DNA of 12,500 bases from Theodoxus fluviatilis (GCA_034096865.1 JAWQFJ010009542.1:32501-45000), one strand, 5' to 3'; shown: positions 1 to 8,002, counted from the stretch's first letter. Notes: generated by a model not told the origin, from the sequence alone. A program made the numbers and translations.

Positions 1-2038
1 TCGTTCGCAAGCAATTTAATCCTCGCATCGCCCCACCCACAGCCAAATTTGAGATTGACAGTACTCTACTGAGCCACCTGAACACTGTTGAAAGCTGCAG
101 TCAGAGCCCGTCTCCTACAACGATCACTCGGGATATCGGTTGTGTCATCAACACACACCGCACGCACACGTTTTAACCGCAGTGGGGGGTTTTTGCCTCT
201 CTTTTTCTCTCTCTCTCTCTCTGGAGCGTAAGCACTGTGTATTTTTCAACACGAGTCAGCTTGTCTGAAAAGAACGGCAGCCAGGTAACGCCATGCAGGA
301 AATGTATGACGAGAAGAGGCGCGCCGATTGGCTGACGATACGCGTCGTGGGCGGTGCTGCAAAGAGTTAATTCGGAGGACGACCGTGTAGCAGCTCAGAA
401 GGAAGGATTACGTCACGATGCTGAAAGGTCATGAAATTTGACATGGCTTCATTAGAAGATCCTTTTAACACCGATAAACCAGTAACACGAAGTTTTTGCA
501 AGTGAGGTCTCAAAATACCCAAGACAGAGGCGCTAGAGGATTTAAAATGCTGCAGTCCACGAAAACCCTCTTGGCCGCCTAAAAGGCGTCTTCTTTTATT
601 TGTGTCATGCTGTTGTTGCCTGAGATTATGATACTTTTCCCCAAAGGACAAGCCTCCCGTTGGTTGGAGGTTAGAATAGGCCCACTGCGTATCCCTGCGC
701 TATTAGTCACAGGCGACTGGCTAGAGACGGGATAAAACTCCACCCATTTCTTCATTCATTTGTTCGTTAGTTCCAGAAAACAACACACTATCTTGAACAA
801 TGACAAGCTGAGTAAACACATTTAACGCTCCTCTGGCAGACCTACGATACATCTTATGAAAGACAACATTACATTACACTTGTTGGTCAGCCGTGCAAGT
901 ACGTTTCAGATGTGTGTCCCGGAATTTCCTCGCTGGTCATACAAGAAGAACGACCGAAACAACGGTACGTATGGCAATGGCTACCAAGGTGCCTTCACGA
1001 ACATGTGCACTCCAGTCAGGAAGCTAAACCACCGGATCTGTCATATACCGGACATTCATCATTACTAAATGTTCTTCTTCCTAAATAACCATTTGGTGTG
1101 TCCTTTGTAATCGTTCAAGCCGCCCTGCTACTTTAGACCAATTCTTATGAGAAGAAATAACTTTATCAGTTGCTATTTGGATCATAATCTGGTTTCCCAC
1201 ACTGTATTGAATAACTTTCTTTAACACCCTTCTCCGCAGATCGTCCGGTATGCTGGCTGAAAGTGGGATGTTCAGCATGGGTGGAAGGTCCCAGATGTGA
1301 CAGATCATGCCGCTCTTCATGCAATATCCGACCCCGATAATCCAATGGGCGTTGTCGGTTCCAATCAACCCACCATGCCAGATGACCACCACAACAACTT
1401 CACAACCCCAGATTTTATCAGCATAATTATGTCAAAATGTTACAACGCTATCCGGTCTTTAAGAAAGGAACTCTTGAAATTAAAAAGCACGTGATAGCCG
1501 AAAACCATCGCACATCAAACCAGCGAATGAATTCAATGTCAAGGCATTAACGCTTACCTCGCAACTGACTTAGTGACTGGTTGACAAAGGGCAATATGGA
1601 GAGAGGGTTCACACGTGCATAAATCTAATTATGACAAGGAGAAGTGGCATGTGCACTCCAAACACGTCGATAGTGCCTGCAGCAGTAGATACCCTCAGAT
1701 GAAGTGCGGTTATCTCGTCAAGATTTCCTCGAGCTGTGAATGGACCGCTGGGATTGATGAGCAAATACAGTTCATCAGGCGCCAGCTGCAGTGGAAATTA
1801 CGTGCATGGCATAGAAATAGCCCTGGTCTGCAAGTCAAGAAGCGTCCGTGTGGACAGCAAAGTCGCTGCAGGCACTATCGACGTGTCTGTAGACTCCATG
1901 TCAACCAATGCGACTCTCTCACCCTTTCAGAGCTCGAATTCCACGAAAAAACTTATTTGCATGAATTGAGCGTCAGGACATCGCTGTGCAGTGTGACTTG
2001 GCACCGAGCGAGATACATCAGCTGGCTGAGTAAAAGTA

Positions 2039-2084
2039 GTGGTGGTGGTGGTGATGGTGGTGGTGATGATGATGATGATGATGA
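2039..2084. repeat. GGT/GAT compound microsatellite
   Basis: GGT triplets pass into a run of GAT triplets. Translated, they give the glycine and aspartate tail of an open frame that starts near 1615, which is why that frame is not accepted as a gene. Confidence 0.85.
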
Positions 2085-2745
2085 TGGAACGGTAAGAGGC
2101 GGGTTAGGGTGGGGGAGGGAGTAACATGTGGAAAAGAAGGAGGACCGGGAAAACAAAAGTCCCTGGACTACGGGGGAAGGGTGGGGGAAGGGTGGGTTTA
2201 AGAAAGAACAATTGGAAACAGTCTCTGCGTCTCTATTTGAAATCCCGTTCTTCTGTACATGTTTGGGAAAAGACTGAGAGGAATTATATGAAAACGTTGA
2301 AAAATGTTCGCTCTGCATCATCACAAAGAAGATAACTTCAACGCCATTGATCACACGACGAGAGAACGCCGAGGAGCCGTGCTCATGACAAGCACAAAGT
2401 CCAAAAGCATGTCTGGTAGGAAAGTTATGAAAAACAATGTATACCAGTTCCTGGCAGCCCCCAGTGCTCTCCCCTCCTGCATGAGTACACGGTCAGCCCC
2501 TCAGCCTCTACTCGCTTGTTGAAACCATGTCTTTTGACAGGCGGAGATGGGCGAGCCTGCTTTGGGGTTGGACGATGTGCGAGGCGCAGTGCCGTGGTTC
2601 TATCCCTTGGACGGGAAGAATCTGGGTTTATTAAAATGTCTTGAAATTTTCATATTATTGGCTGCAATCTTGTGACGTAAATTTGTCTATGCTTGTAATT
2701 CTGTCTGTGCGTGAATGATACTGTAATTAAAGAGATTTTGACATT

Positions 2746-2758
2746 TGACCTATGACCT
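2746..2758. promoter_or_regulatory. DR1-type nuclear receptor half-site repeat
   Basis: Two perfect TGACCT half-sites are separated by one base (AGGTCA-T-AGGTCA on the - strand). This is the DR1 consensus bound by RXR, HNF4 and COUP-type receptors. A second copy with one mismatch (AGACCT-T-TGACCT) lies at 2838-2850. The match is direct, but a 13-bp match can occur by chance and no promoter or gene was identified next to it, so function is unproven. Confidence 0.25.
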
Positions 2759-2888
2759 CACCATCTTTCTGTCTTGTTCGTGTTTGATGGAATGATTGTG
2801 TGAGAGGGTGTTACAAGTGGGCCGAGTGAATTCCCCTAGACCTTTGACCTTTCAGTGAAACGTTGTAAAACGAGCAGGTCCGGCTTGC

Positions 2889-2891
<3 letters not shown>

Positions 2892-2938
<47 letters not shown>
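2892..2938. repeat. (GA)n microsatellite
   Basis: About 23 uninterrupted GA dinucleotides. The tract stops exactly where recognisable LINE coding sequence begins at 2939, so it marks the 5' truncation point of that retrotransposon. Confidence 0.95.
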
Positions 2939-2940
<2 letters not shown>

Positions 2941-3508
2941 GCCGTCTACCGAGCTGTAGTTCTGACATCCCTGCCGTACGGCTGTGAGACCTGAACCTTC
3001 TACCACAAGCACATAAAGCGCCTCCAGCAGTTCCATCTTCGCTGCCTCCGCAAGATCCTCAACATTACATGGGAGGACAGAGTGACCAATCAGGAGGTCC
3101 TCAGACAGGCGAAACTGCCAGGCATCGAGGCTCTCATCAAGCAGGCCCAGCTCAGATGGACTGGCCATGTCATGCAAATGGACGACAACCGTCCCAAACA
3201 GCTCTTTTGTGGTGAGCTCACCAATGCACACGCCGTCAAGGCGGTCCAACTAGGCGCTACAAGAACACGCTAAAAATACACTACGGTCCTGCAGCATCTC
3301 AGTCACTGGATGGGAAGCCCTGACTGCGGACCGCAGAGCCTGGAGGCAACTTATATTCAACAGTACCAGGGCCTTTGAGACAAAAAGCCTAGCTAATCTT
3401 GACAGGAAGCGCCAAGCCAGGAAAGATAGAAACAGTGACCCTGCCCCTGATTCAGTGCCCTGCCCCGTGTGCGGACGTCTCTGCGCATCGGAGTTCGGCT
3501 TGAGGGCA
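2939..3508 (+). pseudogene. LINE (non-LTR retrotransposon) ORF2 3' end, broken
   Basis: This is the C-terminal part of a non-LTR retrotransposon endonuclease/reverse transcriptase, downstream of the catalytic palm. What can be read is the segment with LTSLPYGCET, then HIKRLQQFHLRCLRKIL, then a basic region with LRWTGHVMQMDD, then an alpha-helical stretch (WEALTADRRAWRQL), and finally a Cys-x2-Cys zinc-finger start (CPVCGRLC) followed by FGLRA. This order is typical of invertebrate LINE C-termini. The copy is dead: TGA at 2992-2994 falls where the family usually has Trp, the frame shifts near 3225-3234, and it shifts again before 3311. The 5' end is cut off at a (GA)n tract. The 3' end is split by a DNA transposon at 3508, and the rest resumes at 4985. 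The exact clade was not assigned. Confidence 0.85.
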
Positions 3509-3510
3509 TA

Positions 3511-3560
3511 TGTGACCCTCCACCACGGAATGAGACGCTTTGTCCCTGGAACCATTTGGC
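3511..3560 (+). repeat. Left terminal inverted repeat of the transposon
   Basis: The first 24 bases match the right end exactly in reverse complement. The following bases match with small gaps up to about 3560. Confidence 0.8.
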
Positions 3561-4042
3561 GCTAGCACTGGAAATAGGTACAAGGGGTGTGGATTGTCGA
3601 TTTTGAGTTTTTGGTTGTTTCTGGTTCAGTAATCCTTTATCTACAATGTCAGCGAGTTTCATTTACCAAATCTGTCTCTAAATACGTTTAAATACTTAAT
3701 TAATGCAAGAGGGGTTTCAAAATAAATACTTCATTAAATATTCATAATTTAAAATGCTTGTATCTCAAAAACTACTCAACCGATTTCAATAATTTTTCAC
3801 TATTTCGCAACTTTTTGGATCCTTTTTGTAAGACCTGATATCACTCTATGCATTCAAAACCTTCAATCTGATTGGTTAGCTTAACTATGGACCATATGGG
3901 AGAGGGAAGGAACCAGCCAATCGGAGCGCAGCTTAGAGTGAGCCTCGAGGTGTTAGCGCTTCTGCCTTCAACGCGCCACGCTTCCGTGCCTATCGTGATT
4001 TCGACTCACTACTGCTGATTTTTCGACGGAAAACAAGCATAC

Positions 4043-4404
4043 ATGAAGGTATGTTCCCGTAAACTTGTAAATGTATAGTGTATTACTGATTTCTTGTGTC
4101 AGATTGATGTAAATCAACAGATCGAGATCACTTTCAGCGGCCACGGAGCCGATCTCAACCCACAAAGTTGAATTTCGTTTATTAATTTTGCCGAAGATGA
4201 ATGTGCAGACTTGAGAGAATATTCAGCTCTCTGCTGTACATCTCGCATTGCTTGTTTGAGAAATCTTTGTATTAAATGAACAGTAATGATGAAATGACTT
4301 CAAATAGTTGGACTGGCTCTGAAACTACATATTGTATGTGATTGTTTCAGGTCGAGGCCGCATCAACATTGCTTGTAAATAGTTTTGTATGTTTCTTTGA
4401 ATAA
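4043..4404 (+). other. Possible two-exon mini-gene inside the transposon
   Basis: ATG AAG at 4043-4048 is followed directly by a strong donor (GTATGT, 4049). A pyrimidine-rich acceptor (TGATTGTTTCAG, ending at 4350) lies 302 bases on. Splicing these gives a 19-codon frame ending at TAA 4402-4404, which overlaps an AATAAA polyadenylation signal at 4400-4405. Upstream are the paired CCAAT boxes at about 3870 and 3919. Without splicing the frame stops within ten codons. What is seen is the set of signals. The inference is that they are the first and last exons of a lost gene, perhaps the transposase, left behind after internal deletion. The peptide resembles nothing I know. Confidence 0.3.
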
Positions 4405-4472
4405 AATACTTTGGAATCTAATAGCATCATTAGTTCCCATTGTGGCGTATAAATAGTTTAACAATCACTGTG

Positions 4473-4498
4473 CACCCCCACCCCCACCCCCACCCCAC
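4473..4498. repeat. (CCCCCA)n short tract
   Basis: Four imperfect units of CCCCCA inside the 3511-4984 transposon. On the - strand it reads as poly-Gly. Confidence 0.85.
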
Positions 4499-4934
4499 AC
4501 TTTACTACACAAACATTTTAGTGTAATTTTTGTGTTTCTTGGACCTGTGCACATTAGCACTGATTTTAAAATTATTATGAATAGGTTTTTGATCAGTAAG
4601 CCATTGTGACAATTTATCCGTGAACGTACATTTTCGTGTATTTTCTGAAACAATGTTGACAATAAACTACTTTATGTTTCAAACTGAAAATTTGTGTGTT
4701 AGTTTTTTATGTTATGTTGTATGACTGTGCCAAATTTCAAAGAAATGCATGCATGGTTGCTAAGGAAACTGTTGTGCTGAAGTTTCAAAACTTTTATTTC
4801 AATTTTTCTCAGAAACACATTTCCGAGGGTAAGTATATTTAAATACCTGTAACTCGTAGACTAATTGTCCGATTTTCAAACGGTTTTCACCATTGTGATT
4901 GCCATTTAAATACTTTCAGACAGAGTAAAAAACT

Positions 4935-4984
4935 GAAAATGGCCCAGGGGGACATAGCGACTCATTCCGTGGTGGAGGGTCACA
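4935..4984 (-). repeat. Right terminal inverted repeat of the transposon
   Basis: The reverse complement of the 3511-3560 end: exact over 4961-4984 and imperfect inward to about 4935. The element's boundary with the LINE sequence is at 4984/4985. Confidence 0.8.
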
Positions 4985-5031
4985 TATATGAGACGACACT
5001 GACGTCATCTTCGCTGCGCGAAGGACTTCAA

Positions 5032-5034
<3 letters not shown>
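4985..5034 (+). pseudogene. LINE ORF2 remainder after the insertion
   Basis: The continuation of the fragment that stops at 3508. Joined without the transposon, the frame reads GCA TAT ATG AGA CGA CAC: the last His of the C2H2 finger is present and the first His has become Tyr (TAT for CAT). A stop codon TGA follows at once. The sequence after it, around GACGTCATCTTCGCTGCGCG, still resembles the usual tail of this LINE type in a shifted frame. A (GT)n tract takes over at 5035. Confidence 0.7.

Positions 5035-5115
<81 letters not shown>
5035..5115. repeat. (GT)n microsatellite
   Basis: About 40 GT dinucleotides without interruption. It directly follows the LINE remnant and may have grown from its 3' tail. 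It can adopt Z-DNA, and it produces the Cys-Val and Thr-His repeat frames here that are not genes. Confidence 0.95.
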
Positions 5116-5116
<1 letters not shown>

Positions 5117-5202
5117 AATGGAATTTGCGCACACGTCCATGGGTGAAAAGCTGCAAAACAACTGAAAGCACCTTTGCCCTTACAGCAAATTCCAGCAAAT
5201 AC

Positions 5203-5554
5203 CTGCATGGTCCCGACTGGATCCGCTGCGCCAGAGCACGATGGCGATGTGGACGTAGGCCGTTGCCATGACGACAAGGGGGGCGAGGTAGAAGACAACT
5301 AAGGTGACGACGAGGGAGACGCGCTCCTGGTCATCGGACCATCCGGGACGGCAAAGCGTGTACTGGGCCATGGTCACAGTGGTGAAGGTGATCAGGTCGG
5401 GCAGCGCAGCGAGGCATGCGGCGCCCCACAGAACCAGCAGGACGCACCGAGCACCCAGTCCGCAGCGCCGGGGAGACAGGGGCCGGCACACCGCCAACCA
5501 GCGCTCCATGCTGATGAAGGTTAGCGTCAGCACGGACACGAACACTGTCACCTT
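5203..5554 (-). CDS. Internal exon of a rhodopsin-family neuropeptide GPCR (orexin/allatotropin-like)
   Basis: A 117-codon exon bounded by good splice sites: acceptor TTCCCTTCCACAG at 5555 on the - strand and donor CAG|GTATTT at 5203/5202. It enters in phase 0 and leaves in phase 1. In order it encodes the cytoplasmic half of TM3 (VFVSVLTLTFIS) with the E-R-W triad at residues 17-19 in place of D-R-Y, ICL2 with CRPL (23-26), TM4 with its conserved Trp at 43 and Pro at 52, ECL2 with the disulfide Cys at 68 in CRPGWSDD, and TM5 with Pro at 92 and Tyr at 100. The ERW-LAVCRPL and FYLAPLVVMATAY patterns, and the C-x3-W spacing in ECL2, resemble orexin/allatotropin and NPFF/SIFamide-type receptors, so a Gq-coupled plasma-membrane peptide receptor is likely. 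No exon for TM1-2 or TM6-7 was found in the window, so introns are long or the copy is partial. The frame is intact and GC-rich, unlike its surroundings, which supports real selection. Confidence 0.88.
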
Positions 5555-5664
5555 CTGTGGAAGGGAACAATGAGAGCAAATGAGAGAGATGGATATACGA
5601 GGACGACGACGACGACGAGAGCAATAGTTGACGTGTACAAACCTGTGACCCGTTACACACACAC

Positions 5665-5666
<2 letters not shown>

Positions 5667-5723
<57 letters not shown>
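5667..5723. repeat. (GA)n microsatellite
   Basis: About 28 GA units, just upstream (on the - strand) of the receptor exon, inside its putative intron. Confidence 0.95.
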
Positions 5724-5725
<2 letters not shown>

Positions 5726-6075
5726 CTGTCCCCTTTATAATGCTATTTTGACAGTCCTCTCAAAACCAGCGTCTGAAGATGCACGTGTAACTGAAAATGA
5801 AAATTCCGCCCCAGTGAGCAAGTGCAAGAATGGTGGTGACAGTGCTGGCAGACAGGAATTGTTGTACGTCAGACATGGCCTCCCTGGAGAGATGCTGCCA
5901 GGAGCCAGAAACCTGGGACAGAAGAAAGTGGTCCCAAGGGGCGCATAGGAGAAACTGAAGAACAGGCCGGCTGCGAAGGCTTGCACGTCCAAGCATTATT
6001 ACATTAGTCAGGGCTCCTCTAACCGCGACGGCGTCAGCCACTGCTCGACCAAACACATACATGTCTATTTGTTTA

Positions 6076-6215
6076 TCTCTCCAGGTTTACTGGAGGTCCT
6101 ACAGACTTTATCCCTCCAGGTTTACTGGAGGTCCTACAGACTTTATCCCTCCAGGTTTACTGGAGGTCCTACAGACTTTAACCCTCCAGGTTTACTGGAG
6201 GTCCTACAGACTTTA
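6076..6215. repeat. 35-bp minisatellite, four copies
   Basis: Four head-to-tail units of exactly 35 bp start at 6076, 6111, 6146 and 6181 and differ only in their first few bases. Each contains CTCCAG-GTTTA-CTGGAG, a 6-bp stem with a 5-bp loop. A diverged fifth copy lies far away at 8019-8054. The near identity means recent amplification. It is not CRISPR: there are no spacers. Confidence 0.95.
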
Positions 6216-6390
6216 TCTGTCTGTGTCAGTCTGTCAGTCCCGACTTAACGGCTGATTTCTCAACAACTACTGGACGGATTTCCTTGACATTTTGCACACT
6301 TACTGGAAGTTAGGTCCGATTGAATGAATCAAATTATCAGAATCGAGGTTTGAAAAGAAAGTGATTTATTTAGGTCGTAAACTCGAAACA

Positions 6391-6406
6391 CCCCCCCCCC
6401 CCCCCC
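6391..6406. repeat. Poly-C tract
   Basis: Sixteen consecutive C residues about 40 bp outside the left arm of the inverted-repeat unit. Length is prone to sequencing error. Confidence 0.9.
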
Positions 6407-6446
6407 TAAAATGTCAGTTGACGGAATGGCGAAATGCGTGGCCTAA

Positions 6447-6499
6447 TCGAGATCGAGTCAAACAGAGTTATCTTTTCCTACTTTCAGCAAAACAATGGC
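6447..6499 (+). repeat. Left arm of the 53-bp inverted repeat
   Basis: Begins TCGAGATCGAGTC and ends AAAACAATGGC. It matches 7444-7496 in reverse complement without a mismatch. It contains a polypyrimidine-AG acceptor at about 6474-6487 and the ATG at 6495. Confidence 0.95.
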
Positions 6500-6806
6500 T
6501 TCTTCGTATGTTGAACGTCTACCAGCAGACGCAAAAAAGCGGTACTACGAGAAGATTATTGACGTTGATGGGTTAGATCCGTATGAAATACCAAACAGTT
6601 CGTGGTCTGTCGACAAAAACCAGTTGCCGGACATAAACCACGCCAGGATTGTACAATATTTTGTGCTGGGCAAAAGTGCATACACGTGCGAGGATTTTGC
6701 AGCCTACAAGAGCTTGGGAGCTTACAGGACTTTCGTCTGTGGTTGGGTGCGAGAAGTGCGAAGCTACAAACCAGATGGCTGTCAGAACACAGTAGTTTCA
6801 GCAAAG
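6495..6806 (+). CDS. First coding exon of a SWIM-family (YqaJ-associated type) protein, partial
   Basis: A 104-codon exon from ATG 6495 to the donor AAAG|GTAA at 6806/6807, leaving in phase 0. The protein starts MASSYVERLPADAKKRYYEK, continues with a DPYEIP motif (about residues 28-33), and ends with YKSLGAYRTFVCGWVREV (about 75-92) and VVSAK. I recall this arrangement as the N-terminus of multicopy uncharacterised proteins of molluscs, cnidarians and fish. In these a SWIM zinc finger (CxCxnCxH) follows and, in many, a YqaJ-like nuclease domain. That assignment is from memory of the family, not from a search. The SWIM cysteines and histidine would lie in later exons, and none is present in the window. 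The start is preceded by an acceptor at 6487, so an upstream non-coding exon is possible. Its start codon lies in the inverted-repeat arm. Probably a truncated copy. Confidence 0.65.
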
Positions 6807-7159
6807 GTAAATGGTCTGAAATAAACTTATTTTGTTTACTCCCAGGGTAAAATCTCATCGTACACCGTCCTATTTCACGGTCACTTGTAAGTTGTCGCTG
6901 CGAACGAGGCCTATTCACAAAACGTCGACCCAGATTTGTACCGGTCCAATCAGATTGAACAAACATTGAATATTGATGCAATTGATATTGCTGTTTTGTA
7001 GTATCAAAAAGTCAAATCAGGTAACAGAACAAAACACTGTTGTTAGTCTCTGCGACATCTTGGCCTTTCTTTCTCCCCTGTAATCTGTCCTGCATACTCT
7101 CTTTCCGTCTTTTCTAGTATTTGTTAAGTTACAAAACGCAAAACATAACAAATTCTCAC

Positions 7160-7378
7160 CATTTACAAAGTGATCCGAACAAACAAATCGATCTGCCTTA
7201 GTGTCAAAAGTGAGTGACTTCAGGTTCAGTTGAGCGATCCACTCACGGCGCCTTTGAGTTGTGAGATCCAGCATTTCCTTGCCTTTTCGCGTTGCAACAC
7301 GCGGTACGACAAAAAACGTAGATCTTTCTCTCTGTCATGCCTATTGTGGCAGTTCTTCACACAGCAGGAGGTCGCCAT
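7160..7378 (-). pseudogene. THAP zinc-finger exon, one frameshift
   Basis: Reading from ATG at 7378-7376 (context CTACAATGGCG), the exon starts MATSCCVKNCHNRHD, the C-x4-C half of a C2CH THAP finger. After a six-base homopolymer (7311-7316 on the + strand) the frame changes and continues with VVPRVATRKGKE, then RRREWIAQLNLKSLTF, holding the conserved Pro and Trp, and then FVCSDHF, the C-x2-H half, about 45 residues on. The exon ends at a good donor (AATG|GTGAG, 7160/7159). All zinc ligands are present; the AVPTIF-like end would be in the next exon, which is missing. THAP domains bind DNA in regulators and in P-element-type transposases. One missing base in a run of six could be a sequencing error rather than a real break, so pseudogene is tentative. 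Confidence 0.75.
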
Positions 7379-7443
7379 TGTAGAAACAACAAACTTTCTG
7401 CTCCAAAAACAGTCGTGTCTTTCACAGATTTTGTAAGCGACGC

Positions 7444-7496
7444 GCCATTGTTTTGCTGAAAGTAGGAAAAGATAACTCTGTTTGACTCGATCTCGA
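7444..7496 (-). repeat. Right arm of the 53-bp inverted repeat
   Basis: Perfect inverted copy of 6447-6499. It lies 65 bp upstream of the THAP start codon and could act as its promoter-proximal or splice-acceptor region. Confidence 0.95.
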
Positions 7497-7560
7497 CGGA
7501 GCTAATTGGTGAAGGAGAAAGAAGGATTTTTTTTTTACGAAACGGGTCGTCTCGTACAAT

Positions 7561-8002
7561 GGACGTTTCGTACCTAGTCGTTTCGTACCCTAACCCTGCA
7601 TAGCGCCACCTGGCACGTGCCTCCCGTGACTCTTTCCACGCATGCACGGTTGTTCCTGCAGCCCTACAGGTCTGGAGACCTCTGATTTTGAGCTTGGGCT
7701 CTCCTTGTCCCGAAACCCGCATGCGGACTTAGCCTACTTGGCCCCGAAAGCTCTGGAATAAAAAATATTTTTTGTAGTTGGACAAAGGTCTCCTTTACTT
7801 CTTTTCTACTCGCCTACGAGTCCAACACCGGCCTCCTGTTTTCAACCTAGAGTTAGGGTTAGGGTTAGGGTTAGGGATAGGGTGAGAGTTTAGGGTTAGG
7901 GTTAGGGTTAGGGTAGAAAAGGTACGAATCGACTAAATGAGGTACACAACGACCAGGGTACAAAAGGTCCAGGGTACGAAATATCCAGGGTACGAAACGT
8001 CC
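7561..8002. repeat. Fold-back repeat with TTAGGG core
   Basis: The outer ends GGACGTTTCGTACC (7561-7574) and its inverse (7989-8002) match over 14 bp. Both arms are built from short tandem units around the core CGTTTCGTACC. The left arm has units about 15 bp apart; the right arm has three 16-bp units at 7953, 7969 and 7985 starting CCAGGGTAC. The centre contains the TTAGGG tract, and the left arm itself ends in ACCCTAACCCT (7588-7598). No coding sequence is seen. Confidence 0.6.
7853..7914 (+). repeat. Interstitial telomere-like (TTAGGG)n
   Basis: About nine TTAGGG units, with variants GGGATAGGG and GAGAGTTTAGGG in the middle. It matches the telomere repeat of most animals including molluscs. 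Unique sequence continues on both sides, so it is interstitial, not a chromosome end. Confidence 0.9.

Larger units (their letters stand above)
1..2830. other. Gene-poor stretch without a recognised gene
   Basis: I recognise no gene here. Around 320-360 the sequence is CpG-rich, with an inverted CCAAT box (ATTGG, near 327) and a GGGCGG box at 349-354. This is promoter-like, but no coding exon could be tied to it. Several frames of 65-105 codons are open, for example - strand 1392-1081 and + strand 1736-1969, the latter Ser/Thr-rich with a few cysteines. None shows a motif I know or a convincing pair of splice sites. A GGT/GAT microsatellite lies at 2039-2084. A perfect direct repeat of the nuclear-receptor half-site lies at 2746-2758. 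The stretch reads as ordinary intergenic or intronic DNA. Confidence 0.5.
3511..4984. mobile_element. Non-autonomous DNA transposon with inverted ends, inserted in the LINE
   Basis: The left end (TGTGACCCTCCACCACGGAA, from 3511) and the right end (ending at 4984) are exact inverted copies over at least 24 bp. Similarity continues imperfectly for about 25 bp more (left GCTTTGTCCCTGG against right GCTATGTCCCCCTGG). Both ends are flanked by TA within ATAT, which fits a TA target-site duplication of the Tc1/mariner kind, though a longer ATAT duplication cannot be excluded. Removing the element rejoins the LINE reading frame and completes its C2H2 finger. No transposase frame is present. The interior is AT-rich, with an opposed pair of CCAAT boxes (about 3870 and 3919), a CA-rich tract at 4473-4498, AATAAA signals, and a possible two-exon mini-gene. 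Superfamily is not settled. Confidence 0.8.
6447..7496. mobile_element. Unit bounded by a perfect 53-bp inverted repeat, holding SWIM and THAP exons
   Basis: The arms are 6447-6499 and 7444-7496, identical base for base in reverse complement. Inside, two first exons converge: a SWIM-family exon on + (6495-6806) and a THAP exon on - (7378-7160). The stretch between them (6807-7159) carries no further exon of either. The left arm includes a splice acceptor (CTACTTTCAG) and the start codon of the SWIM exon; the right arm has the same bases, but its ATG opens only an eight-codon frame. I see no clear target-site duplication next to the arms. It may be an internally deleted transposon with convergent genes, or a fold-back rearrangement. 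Unit boundaries are certain; the mobile-element call is inference. Confidence 0.45.

Noticed and set aside
1615..2124. A 169-codon + strand open frame ending in poly-Gly and poly-Asp
   Set aside because: The tail is a GGT/GAT microsatellite, the rest has no motif I know, and no splice or promoter signals support it.
2836..3662. Open frames on the - strand opposite the LINE fragment
   Set aside because: They are antisense shadows of clear + strand LINE ORF2 sequence and include the (GA)n translation.
5555..5662. Extending the receptor exon upstream to a Met on the - strand
   Set aside because: The frame is open there, but a pyrimidine tract with AG ends at 5555, and the upstream residues do not resemble the first half of TM3.
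6076..6215. CRISPR-like array
   Set aside because: Units are contiguous 35-mers without unique spacers in a eukaryotic sequence; it is a minisatellite.
7853..7914. A true telomere or chromosome end
   Set aside because: Unique sequence and further elements continue on both sides and the tract is short and interrupted.
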